Assembly (NCBI GenBank): GCA_020073465.1
Contig: JAIQFC010000010.1
Coordinates: 62,001-126,000, forward strand
Length of the DNA: 64,000 nucleotides
Reading direction: 5' to 3'
DNA from: Terriglobia bacterium
GTDB lineage: Bacteria; Acidobacteriota; Terriglobia; Terriglobales; Acidobacteriaceae
A model generated the notes under the pieces. It did not search any database. It worked only from the letters and a program-made list of their open reading frames with translations, and was not told the DNA's origin. Numbering within the stretch: position 1 is the first letter of the stretch; each line of letters opens with the position of its first letter. A program made the translations under genes and the position numbers. Shown one piece after another: positions 36,013-44,558 of this stretch.

Positions 36013-37248
36013 TTAGAAGTTCACGCTGGTCTTGAGGACCAGAGCATTGGTATTGGGCTTGAAGCCCTGAAGGTTGACTTGGGGGTAGAACCCGTCCGGG
36101 TAAGTGCTGTTCCCGTAGCCATCCATGAAGTGACCTTCGATCTTGATGTTCCAGAACTTGTTTAGGTCAATGCGTGCCGTGACGACCTGGTCGTAGATGT
36201 GATTGGCGGGAAGGCTGGTGTCGGTCTGGTTCGGAGCCAGCGCGGCGAGAGGGCCCCAGATCACGCTGGTGATTGCGTAGCAGGAATAATAGGAACCGAA
36301 CTCAAGCCGTTTGGCGACCCGGTAAGCTCCGGCGACGTACCAGCCACGCACGTCGGTCAAGTTCGCCGAAGTGCCGCCGAAGATGAGCTGGTCGCGCACG
36401 TAACGGCGATACTCTGCGTCGATCCGCAGTTTCCCAGCGGCGTACTCGCCGTAGAACTGGTTGGTCCAGTCCGCTTTCGAGAACTCAGAGTATGGCAACA
36501 AACCCGCCCCGGGGTTAAAGGGATTTATCGTTAAGCCCTTGCCGGTGATGTCCTCATTCATGCGCGAGGCGCCGACTAGGAAGCCACTGACAGGAGTGTT
36601 CCAGCGCAAGTCTCCTCCGTACTGCAGGCCCCCGTAAGTGTCGAAGTAGGTTTGGTGTTGGGACAGAAGATAGGGGTAGCCGCTATGCATGCTGTCACTG
36701 CGATGCCCCGCATAAGCTGTGTAGGAAATGGTGCCGAGGTGATGCCGGAGGGAAACACTACCGTAAATGTCGCCTCCCAGGTGAGCAATCGTAGCGTCCC
36801 GGAGATCCGTCGGATAAATGCTTTGCGGAAGCAACGCGAACGTGTGGAGAAAGTCCAGATCCTGGGTGTCGTTGTAGAGTCCGAGCGCCGTCTTGACTTT
36901 GCCGCCGCGAATGCCGAGCCAGGGCTTGAACCGGTAGTCGGCGAACGCCCAGTCGAGCGAGGGATGCCATTCTCCCAAGTTACCGAGGTTGCGATCGTAA
37001 AACTGAGCCCCCACGCGCAACTTGTCGGTGACCTGCATCGAGGCGTTTGCTCCAAAGTCTGTGAACGCCCCGCTGCCTTGGCTGGAATGCATGGTCAGCC
37101 AGTTGTTCTGATCGGTGTACACAAATCCCTGCGAGGCGAACCCGTGGAACTGAACGGTGCGGTCAAAGACCTTGAATTCCTGTGCTTGCACCCCGATTTG
37201 TCCCGCGCAGAGACACATCAGTGCCAGTTCGACGATTCGTCGGCGCAT
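36013..37248 (-). CDS. Outer-membrane porin-like beta-barrel protein
   Basis: 411 residues. Signal peptide to about residue 22 (GVQAQ). The rest alternates in beta-strand fashion with many aromatic residues (VQFHGFASQGFVYTDQNNW..., YRRYVRDQLIFGG) and the C-terminus ends in Phe (LKTSVNF), as in outer-membrane barrels. ATG 37248 has AAGGAG 5 bases upstream. Probably an operon with the PstS/TonB fusion gene. Substrate unknown; phosphate is a guess from the neighbour only. Confidence 0.85.
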   Translation of the reverse strand: MRRRIVELALMCLCAGQIGVQAQEFKVFDRTVQFHGFASQGFVYTDQNNWLTMHSSQGSGAFTDFGANASMQVTDKLRVGAQFYDRNLGNLGEWHPSLDWAFADYRFKPWLGIRGGKVKTALGLYNDTQDLDFLHTFALLPQSIYPTDLRDATIAHLGGDIYGSVSLRHHLGTISYTAYAGHRSDSMHSGYPYLLSQHQTYFDTYGGLQYGGDLRWNTPVSGFLVGASRMNEDITGKGLTINPFNPGAGLLPYSEFSKADWTNQFYGEYAAGKLRIDAEYRRYVRDQLIFGGTSANLTDVRGWYVAGAYRVAKRLEFGSYYSCYAITSVIWGPLAALAPNQTDTSLPANHIYDQVVTARIDLNKFWNIKIEGHFMDGYGNSTYPDGFYPQVNLQGFKPNTNALVLKTSVNF

Positions 37249-37582
37249 ATCGTCTCCTTACGAAGATTCCTATCGTGGATAATCGGAGGTTGCGACGGAA
37301 ACTTGAGAGCGACCCGGCTGGGGCAGGAGAGCCCGCCCACCATGGTCATGTTGGGCGGAGTCATTCGCCGGTAGTGGTGCCGTTGGCACGGTCATCCGGG
37401 GCCAGCGTCTTGGCGCCCCGAGGGATCTGGGGCCCACGCGTAGGGGCCTGGCTTAAGCAAGCGAAGCGCGAAGGGTCACGCCCTTCCGACTAATTGCGGG
37501 GTTGGCTCGCTTTTTCCATATTGCACTCCTACCCGTTCGGCGGCCAGATTGACGATTCCACCTTGTCCCCTTACCCTGTAAC
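37249..37582. other. Gene-free spacer with a GTCATCC-family repeat
   Basis: Divergent spacer between the porin and the cystathionine-beta-synthase-like gene. A diverged GTCATCCGGGG...GAGGGATCTGGGG...GCGCGAAGGGTC element spans about 37390-37490. No riboswitch, tRNA or clear promoter was found in the rest. Confidence 0.6.
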
Positions 37583-38536
37583 GTGCGCTCAAAGAGTTCC
37601 GAGGTCTCCCGCCTGCGCGTCGCCGACGACATTACCCAACTGGTCGGCGAGACTCCGATGTTGCAGTTGAAGCGGATGGTCCCGGCCGGGTCAGCGGACG
37701 TTTTTGCCAAGCTTGAATACCTGAACCCAGGGGGCAGTGTGAAAGACCGGGCTGCCATCGGGATCATCCGTCGCGCGGAAAGAGACGGGAAACTGCCGCC
37801 GCGTGGAACGATTGTTGAGGCTACCGCCGGCAATACCGGAATTGGACTGGCGCTGATCGGGGTGAATCGCGGCTACAAGGTGAAGCTGTTCGTCCCTGAG
37901 CGGTTCTCGGAAGAAAAGGTCAAGATCATGCGGGCCCTGGGCGCCGAGGTGTTCCGCACACCTGACGCCGAGGGCATGCAGGGCGCCATCCGCCGCGCCA
38001 AGGAACTCGTGGCCGGTGATGCGACTGCCTTCATGGCAGGGCAATTCGAGAATCCCGCCAACCCTGATTACCACTACGAAACCACCGCCCGCGAAATCTT
38101 CGAGCAGATGGACGGCAAGCTCGACGCCGTCGTGCTCGGCTGCGGCACATCCGGAACCTTCACCGGCATTGCCCGCTTCATGAAAGACAATCTCTCGGGC
38201 GTGCTCGCGTTCGCGGTCGAGACGCAAGGCTCTGTGCTGGGAGGCGGGAAGCCCGGTCCTCATAAGGTGGAGGGAATCGGCGCCAGCTTCATCCCCAAGA
38301 CATTCGACCGCTCGGTTTGCGATGAAGTGCTCATGGTGACCGATCAGGATGCGTTCGAAACCGTAAAGCAACTTGCCGCTCGCGAGGGCGTGCTGGCGGG
38401 GTCGAGCGGGGGTGCGGCGATGTTTGCGTCTCTTCAAATTGCCCTCCGGCTCGGCTCAGGCAAGCGAATTGTGACCTTGATTCCGGACTCGGCGGAGCGC
38501 TATTTGTCGAAGAAGATTTTCGAGGGCGGAATCTAG
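37583..38536 (+). CDS. PLP-dependent cysteine synthase / cystathionine beta-synthase-like enzyme
   Basis: 317 residues, fold type II. PLP-lysine is in NPGGSVKDRAA (about 53), the phosphate-binding loop is CGTSGTFTG and the substrate loop EATAGNTG. The VGETPMLQL start fits CysK/CBS. The C-terminal SGGAAMFAS replaces the SSGAN seen in many CysK, closer to CBS or MccA types. The start is GTG 37583 without a good ribosome site. Together with the next gene it could run reverse transsulfuration (homocysteine to cysteine). Confidence 0.88.
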   Translation: MRSKSSEVSRLRVADDITQLVGETPMLQLKRMVPAGSADVFAKLEYLNPGGSVKDRAAIGIIRRAERDGKLPPRGTIVEATAGNTGIGLALIGVNRGYKVKLFVPERFSEEKVKIMRALGAEVFRTPDAEGMQGAIRRAKELVAGDATAFMAGQFENPANPDYHYETTAREIFEQMDGKLDAVVLGCGTSGTFTGIARFMKDNLSGVLAFAVETQGSVLGGGKPGPHKVEGIGASFIPKTFDRSVCDEVLMVTDQDAFETVKQLAAREGVLAGSSGGAAMFASLQIALRLGSGKRIVTLIPDSAERYLSKKIFEGGI

Positions 38537-38537
38537 G

Positions 38538-38570
38538 GCCGCAGATTTAGCGGATGAACGCAGATGAAGA
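38538..38570. repeat. GCCGCAGATTT repeat overlapping a start codon
   Basis: GCCGCAGATTTAGCGGATGA, then ACGCAGATGAAG; related copies follow other stops at 39722 and 43501. Here the repeat's ...CGCAGATGAAG supplies the ATG at 38564 of the next gene. Confidence 0.6.
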
Positions 38571-39721
38571 CCAACAGACAACCCGGTTTCGCCACTCGCG
38601 CCATTCATTCCGGACAGGAACCCGATCCCCTGACGGGCGCGGTGACGGTTCCCATCTATCCCACGTCAACCTACGTTCAGCAGGGCATTGGTGAACACAA
38701 GGGCTACGAGTATTCGCGCGTCTCGAACCCCACGCGCACGCGGCTCGAGCAGAATCTGGCAGCGCTGGAGGACGGCATCGCGGCGCGAGTTTTCGCCAGC
38801 GGCATGGCAGCAATCAATGCCATCGCGAGCATGCTGCAGTCGGGCGACCACGTGGTCTGCGGCAACGATCTGTACGGCGGAACGCCGCGGCTGTTCAACC
38901 AGGTGCTGGCCGGTTTTGGGCTTGAATTTTCCTATGTCGACACCTCGGATGCGGAGAACGTTGAGCGCGCCATCCGCAAGAACACCCGCCTGGTATACAT
39001 CGAAACGCCTACGAATCCCTTAATGCGGCTGAGCGACATCGCCGCGATCAGCCGTATTTGCCGGCGCCGGAAAGTGGAGCTGGTGGTGGACAACACCTTC
39101 ATGTCGCCATACTTCCAGCAGCCCATTGCGCTGGGCGCGGACATGGTGGTGCACTCAACCACGAAATTCCTGAACGGCCACAGCGACGGACTGGGCGGCG
39201 TCGTGGTCTGCACCAAGCCCGCGCAGGCTGAAAAGCTGGCATTTCTGCAGAAGGCCGCGGGAGCGATTCTTTCTCCGTTTGAGTGCTGGCTGGTGCTGCG
39301 CGGAGTGAAGACGCTGGCGGCGCGGATGGAAATTCACGACCGCAGTGGACGGATCGTTGCAGATTTCCTGGCATCGCACAAGAAAGTGAAGCAGGTTTTT
39401 TACCCCGGCCTGGCGAGTCATCCGCAGCATGCCTTGGCAAAACGGCAGATGAGCGGCTTCGGGTCGATGATCACGTTTGAAACCGGCTCGCTGAAGAACG
39501 CGAACAGGATGCTCAAGAAAGTACGGGTCTGCTCGCTCGGGGAATCGCTCGGTGGCGTGGAGACGCTGATCTCGCATCCGGCAACCATGACGCATGCGGC
39601 TCTGGGCGAGAAGGGGCGCAAAGCCATCGGCATCACCGACGGCCTGGTGCGCATTTCGGTGGGAATCGAGGATGTCGAGGACATTCTTGCCGATCTCGAC
39701 GGGGCGCTGAACGAGATCTGA
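38564..39721 (+). CDS. Cystathionine gamma-lyase / gamma-synthase family PLP enzyme
   Basis: 385 residues, fold type I. Family signs: ATRAIHSGQEPDPLTGAV, YEYSRVSNPTR, SGMAAI, the PLP lysine in VHSTTKFLNGHSD (about 200) and SLGGVETLISHP. Lyase and synthase cannot be told apart safely by eye; the neighbour beta-synthase favours a gamma-lyase in transsulfuration. It starts 28 bases after the previous gene, and its ATG lies in a repeat copy, with no clear ribosome site. Confidence 0.93.
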   Translation: MKTNRQPGFATRAIHSGQEPDPLTGAVTVPIYPTSTYVQQGIGEHKGYEYSRVSNPTRTRLEQNLAALEDGIAARVFASGMAAINAIASMLQSGDHVVCGNDLYGGTPRLFNQVLAGFGLEFSYVDTSDAENVERAIRKNTRLVYIETPTNPLMRLSDIAAISRICRRRKVELVVDNTFMSPYFQQPIALGADMVVHSTTKFLNGHSDGLGGVVVCTKPAQAEKLAFLQKAAGAILSPFECWLVLRGVKTLAARMEIHDRSGRIVADFLASHKKVKQVFYPGLASHPQHALAKRQMSGFGSMITFETGSLKNANRMLKKVRVCSLGESLGGVETLISHPATMTHAALGEKGRKAIGITDGLVRISVGIEDVEDILADLDGALNEI

Positions 39722-39750
39722 GCCGGCAGATTTCGCTGACTTACGCTGAG
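39722..39750. repeat. GCCGGCAGATTTCGCTGA repeat
   Basis: Single copy just after the stop of the cystathionine lyase gene, of the same family as 38538 and 43501. Confidence 0.5.
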
Positions 39751-39800
39751 CTTTTCAGCTTTATTCATCTCCCTCAACAGGCGGCTTCTTGACTGGGCAG

Positions 39801-40607
39801 ATGCAGTCTCAATCCCGCGAGTGGAACTCCTCCGTCTACCACCGGCTGTCCGGGCCACAGGTCAGTTGGGGCAAGAAGGTCTTGTCGCGGCTGCGGCTGC
39901 GCGGCGACGAAGTCGTACTTGACGCCGGGTGCGGCACTGGTCGTCTGACCGCAGAACTGCTCGAGGTCTTGCCCGCGGGTCATGTGATTGGGGTCGACAT
40001 CTCGCAGAACATGTTGCAGTCAGCGCGCGAGCACTTGCTCGCGCAGTTTGGATCGCGAGTGAGCCTGGGCCTGGTCGCCGCCGACCTGCTCGACCTTCCG
40101 TTCAGGCACGCCTTCGATGGCATCGTGAGCACAGCTGCGTTTCACTGGGTGCTCGATCACGATCGCTTGTTTCTCGGGTTGCGCCAGGCACTGATTCCGG
40201 GAGGTTGGATCGAGGCACAGTGCGGCGGAGGGCCCAACCTGGTGTCCCTGCGAACCCGGGCTGACGGACTCGCCGCCACCGCCGGGTTCGCCAGATTCTT
40301 TGCCGGGTTTCACGAACCGTGGCTTTACCAGGATGCGAAGGGTGCGGCCGGCACCCTGCTGCGGGCTGGCTTTGTGGATGTAGAAACTTCGATCGAACCA
40401 GCGCCGACAGTCTTGGGCGACGCCCAGGAGTATTCCGAGTTCGTGCGGAACATCATCCTGCGCCGGCATCTCGAACAACTTCCGACCGAGGATCTTCGCG
40501 AGGAATTCATGAGGAATCTCACGGCCCAGGCTGCGATGGACCAACCTCCCTTTTCGCTGGACTACTGGCGCCTCAACTTGCGAGGTCGTGTCCCCGATAT
40601 CGAATAA
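39801..40607 (+). CDS. Class I SAM-dependent methyltransferase (trans-aconitate-methyltransferase-like)
   Basis: 268 residues from ATG 39801 (TTG 39789 is also open). SAM motif I is VVLDAGCGTGRLTAELL (about 38-54), motif II VIGVDISQNML, motif III LLDLPFRHAFDGIVSTAAFHWV, and post-I LRQALIPGGWIEAQCGGG. This pattern resembles Tam-type methyltransferases. The substrate is unknown. Stands alone downstream of the transsulfuration genes. Confidence 0.87.
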   Translation: MQSQSREWNSSVYHRLSGPQVSWGKKVLSRLRLRGDEVVLDAGCGTGRLTAELLEVLPAGHVIGVDISQNMLQSAREHLLAQFGSRVSLGLVAADLLDLPFRHAFDGIVSTAAFHWVLDHDRLFLGLRQALIPGGWIEAQCGGGPNLVSLRTRADGLAATAGFARFFAGFHEPWLYQDAKGAAGTLLRAGFVDVETSIEPAPTVLGDAQEYSEFVRNIILRRHLEQLPTEDLREEFMRNLTAQAAMDQPPFSLDYWRLNLRGRVPDIE

Positions 40608-40638
40608 TCTTTAGAGAGAATTTTTCTGGCGCAGTCTG

Positions 40639-40956
40639 TTATTCCACCGAATCAGCCAGCCACTGCAGGTAAAGCGCACTGCCGTCGGCGATGGATATGG
40701 CGACGCATTCGGGCAGTTCGTAGGAGTGGAGTTCGCGAATCGCATCGCGGACTGCGGAGAATCTCTCGGCAGTCGACTTGATCACCAGCAACCATTCCTG
40801 AGAAGACTCCACCTTACCCTGCCAGTGATAGATCGATTCGACCTGCGGAACGATGCTGACACAGGCGGCCAGGCGATTTTCAACCAGATGGCGTGCGATC
40901 TTGCGGGCCTCATCTTCGGAACCGGCTGTGGTGAGGACGATTTGTTTGTCGGTCAT
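40639..40956 (-). CDS. cutA: Divalent cation tolerance protein CutA
   Basis: 105 residues, the family size. Typical features: TTAGSEDEARKIARHLVENRLAACV, VPQVESIYHWQGKVE and SYELPECVAISI. Trimeric ferredoxin-like protein linked to copper tolerance in E. coli, true role unclear. It converges with the methyltransferase gene and is divergent from the phosphohexomutase gene. Confidence 0.95.
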   Translation of the reverse strand: MTDKQIVLTTAGSEDEARKIARHLVENRLAACVSIVPQVESIYHWQGKVESSQEWLLVIKSTAERFSAVRDAIRELHSYELPECVAISIADGSALYLQWLADSVE

Positions 40957-41057
40957 ATAGAATCAGCCGTCAGCTCTCCGCCGTCATCTTCTGGCGATCC
41001 GCTTTCTGCGGCTTGACGGAGAGATTAGCATTTCGCGCGAGGGTGAGAGGTAGCAAC

Positions 41058-42470
41058 ATGCCGACGCAGATCAAATTCGGGACATCGGGTTGGCGAGCAG
41101 TTATGGCAGAGGATTTCACCTTCGCCAATGTGAGGCGCGCCGTTGGCGGCATCGCTCGATATGTCGCCTCACAGAAGCGGCAGGGCGCGCGGGTGATTGT
41201 GGGACGCGATCCACGCTTTCTGGGAGAGACATTTTGCTCGATGGCTGCTGAGATTCTTTCAGCGCACGGGATTGCACCGGTCGTTGTATCAGAGGCAGCA
41301 CCCACGCCCGCCCTTTCGTACGCGGTCATCCAGACTAAGGCCGACGGCGTCATCAACTTCACCGCCTCTCACAACCCGCCGGAATACAACGGAATCAAGT
41401 TCTCGACTCCGGATGGCTGTCCGGCCTTGCCGGAGGTGACAAGGAAGATCGAGGCGGAGATCGAGGCAGGGGACGGCAGCAAATCGTCCGCAGCGCACGG
41501 AAACGGGCAGCGGCCCGCGGCGGAGAATCTCGATCCCAAGCCGATGTATTTGAAGCGGCTGGGAGAAATTGTTGACCTCGAAGTCATTCGCAAAGCCGGG
41601 CTGCGGGTGGGGTTTGATCCGATGTGGGGGGCGGCGCGGGGATATTCGGACGAACTCTTGCGCAGTGCAGGGGTGGCGGTGGACACGGTCCACGACCAGC
41701 GGGATGTGCTGTTTGGCGGGCATGCGCCCGAACCTGACGACCATCTGCTGGAGGATTTGCGCCGCAGGATGCGGGAGACAGGGGCGCAGATCGGCATTGC
41801 GACCGATGGCGATGCGGACCGATTCGGAATTGTCGATGGCGACGGAACGTTTCTTCAACCGAACTACGTGATCGCCCTGCTATTCGACTATCTGGTCGAG
41901 AGCCGGGGCTGGAAGAACGGCGTGGCCAAGTCGGTGGCGACCACAAATTTGATCAACGCGCTGGCGAAGAAGCATGGTGTGCAGCTGCATGAGACTCCGG
42001 TGGGATTCAAGTACATCGGCGAACTCATCATGCAGGACAAAATCGCGATTGGCGGGGAAGAGAGCGCGGGGCTGTCGATCCGGCATCACGTTCCGGAAAA
42101 GGATGGCGTGCTGGCAGGACTGTTGTGCTGTGAGATGGTGGCGCGAAGGGGGAAGTCGCTGGGTGAGCAACTGAAGTTCCTGTGTAACCAAGTTGGTTCC
42201 TACTATCCGCTGCGGGAGAACTTCCGCTTGACCGCTGAGGTGAAGGAGAAGTTCACTGAGAAGTTGCGCACTGATCCGCGGGAATTCGCGGGGCGGAAGG
42301 TCTGCGACGTGGTTCGCACCGACGGACTGAAGCTGGTTCTGGACGACGGCTCGTGGGTATGTTACCGGTTGTCGGGAACAGAGCCTGTGGTGCGCGTCTA
42401 CTCCGAGGCGCGCGATGAGGCCGGCTTGGAGAAGCTGAGCGCGGCGGCGAAGCAATGGATTTTCCAGTGA
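41058..42470 (+). CDS. Phosphohexomutase (phosphoglucomutase/phosphomannomutase family)
   Basis: 470 residues from ATG 41058 (GAGAGGTAG upstream). Four alpha-D-phosphohexomutase domains: the phosphoserine loop TASHNPPEYNG (Ser about 104), the metal loop DGDADRFG (about 250), the sugar loop GGEESAGLS and the phosphate loop RLSGTEPVVRVYSEA. Interconverts hexose 1- and 6-phosphates; glucose, mannose or glucosamine specificity cannot be fixed by eye. Overlaps the FtsB-like gene. Confidence 0.93.
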   Translation: MPTQIKFGTSGWRAVMAEDFTFANVRRAVGGIARYVASQKRQGARVIVGRDPRFLGETFCSMAAEILSAHGIAPVVVSEAAPTPALSYAVIQTKADGVINFTASHNPPEYNGIKFSTPDGCPALPEVTRKIEAEIEAGDGSKSSAAHGNGQRPAAENLDPKPMYLKRLGEIVDLEVIRKAGLRVGFDPMWGAARGYSDELLRSAGVAVDTVHDQRDVLFGGHAPEPDDHLLEDLRRRMRETGAQIGIATDGDADRFGIVDGDGTFLQPNYVIALLFDYLVESRGWKNGVAKSVATTNLINALAKKHGVQLHETPVGFKYIGELIMQDKIAIGGEESAGLSIRHHVPEKDGVLAGLLCCEMVARRGKSLGEQLKFLCNQVGSYYPLRENFRLTAEVKEKFTEKLRTDPREFAGRKVCDVVRTDGLKLVLDDGSWVCYRLSGTEPVVRVYSEARDEAGLEKLSAAAKQWIFQ

Positions 42471-42925
42471 ACCATTTTTCAAAGATTCGAAGGTTTCCGC
42501 GTCCAGAAGATGGGTTGCGGGCTGTGGTTGAAAGAGCGCCGCAGGCCGAGGCTCTGGCGGCCTCGTGGATTGAGCATGCCCGCCCATTCCTGCTGCAGAT
42601 GTACGCCCTGCGGCGGCGCATCGCCACGATTGCCGTGGCAACGCTGGCATGCTTCCTGTTTGTGCATGTTATGTTCGGCGCCAATGGCATGGTGGTGTAC
42701 CGCCAAAAACGCGCGGAACACGAAGCGCTGCAAAAGAAGATCATGGAGATGCAGCAGGAGAACGAGCGTTACGCGCAGCAGATTCAAGGCTTGAAGAGCG
42801 ATCAGAAAGCCATCGAAAAAGAGGCGCGTGAGCAACTGGGGTATGCCAAGCCGGGAGAATACGTGTATGTTCCTCCCGCTCCCGCCAGACCCCCCGTGCC
42901 AACGAATCGATCCGCGAAGAAGTAA
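42455..42925 (+). CDS. Septum formation initiator family protein (FtsB/DivIC-like)
   Basis: 156 residues from ATG 42455; GTG 42467, which forms a GTGA overlap with the previous stop, is equally possible. A cytoplasmic N-part of about 50 residues precedes one transmembrane helix (IATIAVATLACFLFVHVMFG) and a coiled coil (about 85-125) ending in the family motif EKEAREQLGYAKPGEYVYV. Members bridge FtsL and FtsQ in the divisome. Pro-rich tail. Confidence 0.9.
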   Translation: MDFPVNHFSKIRRFPRPEDGLRAVVERAPQAEALAASWIEHARPFLLQMYALRRRIATIAVATLACFLFVHVMFGANGMVVYRQKRAEHEALQKKIMEMQQENERYAQQIQGLKSDQKAIEKEAREQLGYAKPGEYVYVPPAPARPPVPTNRSAKK

Positions 42926-42960
42926 GTTTACGGGTCCCTGCCTGCTGTAACTTTCGTGTT

Positions 42961-43014
42961 CTACTTTTTACAAATCGGCTGACAAACGAGTGATTTCCCT
43001 GTGGTATAGTTCCG
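42961..43014 (+). promoter_or_regulatory. Upstream box CTACTTTTTACAAA...CCTGTGGTATAGTTCCG
   Basis: Second occurrence of the two-part element described at 32992, with identical 39-base offset. Here the downstream half holds an extended -10-like TGGTATAGT. Confidence 0.4.
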
Positions 43015-43170
43015 TTGCCTCAATCACAACCGGGCAGGAATTCTGTGGGATTCCTGGGGGCTCTGATTCGGCGCCTGCTGGCGGGAAGCTGTCCGCGAGC
43101 GCGAAGATACCCGTCACAACCTGCGGCGGAGCGGCCGCAGCGAGAAACATCCAAAAGGAGAAAACCGGCC

Positions 43171-43500
43171 ATGAGAAAAGTTCTAGTGCTTTGTCTCTTG
43201 ATCTGCTTCGTGTTCGCCCTGACAGCTTTCGCATTCGATGAGATGGGCAAGAGCGCAACGGTCAACGCATGGGTAGTCGACGACAAGTGCGGCGCGAAGG
43301 GCGCCAATGCTGGCGGGGAGGCTTGCACCAAGAAGTGCCTGGCTGCCGGCGCGAAGATGGTGATCGTGACCGACGCGGACCAGAAGGTGTTGGCTGTCGA
43401 GAATCCGGATGCATTGAAGGGGCATGAAGGACATCACATCGCCGTTACGGGACACATGGGCAAGGATTCCATCCATGTGGAAAGTGCAAAGATGCTCTGA
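43171..43500 (+). CDS. Small secreted protein of unknown function
   Basis: 109 residues from ATG 43171 with AAGGAG about 11 bases upstream. The signal peptide KVLVLCLLICFVFALTAFA is clear. The mature part has VNAWVVDDKCGAKG, CTKKC and GHHIAVTGHMGKDSIHVESAKML; the end resembles a small OB/beta-barrel such as DUF5818-like domains common in acidobacteria (tentative). It is followed by a strong terminator. Confidence 0.8.
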   Translation: MRKVLVLCLLICFVFALTAFAFDEMGKSATVNAWVVDDKCGAKGANAGGEACTKKCLAAGAKMVIVTDADQKVLAVENPDALKGHEGHHIAVTGHMGKDSIHVESAKML

Positions 43501-43530
43501 GCCGCAGATTTCGCTGATCAAAGCAGATAG
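43501..43530. repeat. GCCGCAGATTTCGCTGAT repeat
   Basis: Copy directly after the stop of the small secreted protein, of the same family as 38538 and 39722. Confidence 0.55.
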
Positions 43531-43564
43531 AGCTTGATCGGCGGAAGGCGGGAATTTTGAATGA

Positions 43565-43593
43565 GGGCGGCTCTTAGAGCCGCCCTTTCTTTT
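43565..43593 (+). terminator. Rho-independent terminator
   Basis: Perfect 9-bp stem GGGCGGCTC/GAGCCGCCC with a TTA loop, followed by TTTCTTTT. Ends transcription of the small secreted-protein gene. Confidence 0.9.
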
Positions 43594-43672
43594 GGGTTAA
43601 AACTCTCTGACGCATCGTGAGACGTAGCTTCCAAGGTCTTGCCGCGGACAGCCAGCAACGTCACTGCAGGAA

Positions 43673-43697
43673 GCGCGGGCGGGGCGCCCGCGCCACA
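43673..43697. repeat. GC-rich palindrome, single arm of the 11921 family
   Basis: GCGCGGGCGGGGCGCCCGCG followed by CCACA. It matches the arm at 11994-12018 nearly exactly and touches the thiG stop codon. Confidence 0.8.
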
Positions 43698-44471
43698 TTA
43701 ACGCACTACGCCTTCCAGCGGGGAACTGGCGGTGGCGTAGAGCTTTCTTGGCATGCGGCCGGCCAGATAAGCCTGGCGTCCGGCGAGCACGGCGTGGTGC
43801 ATGGCTTCAGCCATCAGCACGGGATCCTGAGCGTTAGCGATTCCGGTGTTCATCAGCACTGCGTCGGCGCCCAGTTCCATGGCGATAGCGGCGTCGGACG
43901 CGGTGCCAACTCCTGCGTCCACGACGAGCGGAACGCCTGTGATCATCTCTCGCAAGATGCGGATGTGGGCCTGATTCTGAATACCCATGCCGCTGCCGAT
44001 GGGAGCGCCGAGAGGCATGACGGCCGCGGCTCCGGCATCGACCAGACGCTTGGCAAAGACGACATCGTCGGACGTGTAGGGAAGGACGGTGAAGCCTTCT
44101 TTCACCAGAACCCGCGTGGCCTCCAGTGTGGCTTGCACGTCGGGATAGAGCGTGGCTTGGTCGCCGATGACTTCGAGCTTGACCCAGTCGGACAGCCCGA
44201 CTTCGCGGCCCAAACGGGCGGTGCGGATGGCTTCGTCGGCCGTGTAACAGCCGGCAGTGTTGGGGAGCAAAAAGTATTTCTTGGGATCGATGTAGTCGAG
44301 CAGCGATTCCTTGCTGCGGTCGAGGTTGACGCGGCGGACGGCGACCGTAACCATTTCGGCGCCGCTGGCTTCGAGCGCGCGCGCGGTCTCCTGGAAGGAT
44401 TTGTATTTTCCCGTACCGACGATGAGGCGGGAGCGGAAGGGGCGTCCGGCGATGAGGAATGAGTCCGACAT
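43698..44471 (-). CDS. thiG: Thiazole synthase
   Basis: Forms the thiazole phosphate of thiamine from DXP, dehydroglycine/iminoacetate and ThiS thiocarboxylate. 257 residues from ATG 44471. The Schiff-base lysine lies in WVKLEVIGD (about 98); [20 protein letters not shown] and the phosphate-binding loops are intact. No other thi gene and no TPP riboswitch is nearby, so this is an isolated pathway gene. The next gene upstream ends 87 bases before. Confidence 0.95.
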   Translation of the reverse strand: MSDSFLIAGRPFRSRLIVGTGKYKSFQETARALEASGAEMVTVAVRRVNLDRSKESLLDYIDPKKYFLLPNTAGCYTADEAIRTARLGREVGLSDWVKLEVIGDQATLYPDVQATLEATRVLVKEGFTVLPYTSDDVVFAKRLVDAGAAAVMPLGAPIGSGMGIQNQAHIRILREMITGVPLVVDAGVGTASDAAIAMELGADAVLMNTGIANAQDPVLMAEAMHHAVLAGRQAYLAGRMPRKLYATASSPLEGVVR

Positions 44472-44558
44472 GTTCTTATTGTAATGAAAGGAACGCGAGA
44501 ACAGCACGAATGTCGAACTGCGCTCGACCGGACAGCCGAGGGCGGCTGTCTCCACATG

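Noticed and set aside
37249..37582. SAM riboswitch before the transsulfuration genes
   Set aside because: No conserved SAM-I/II core could be seen; the spacer is mostly a repeat element.
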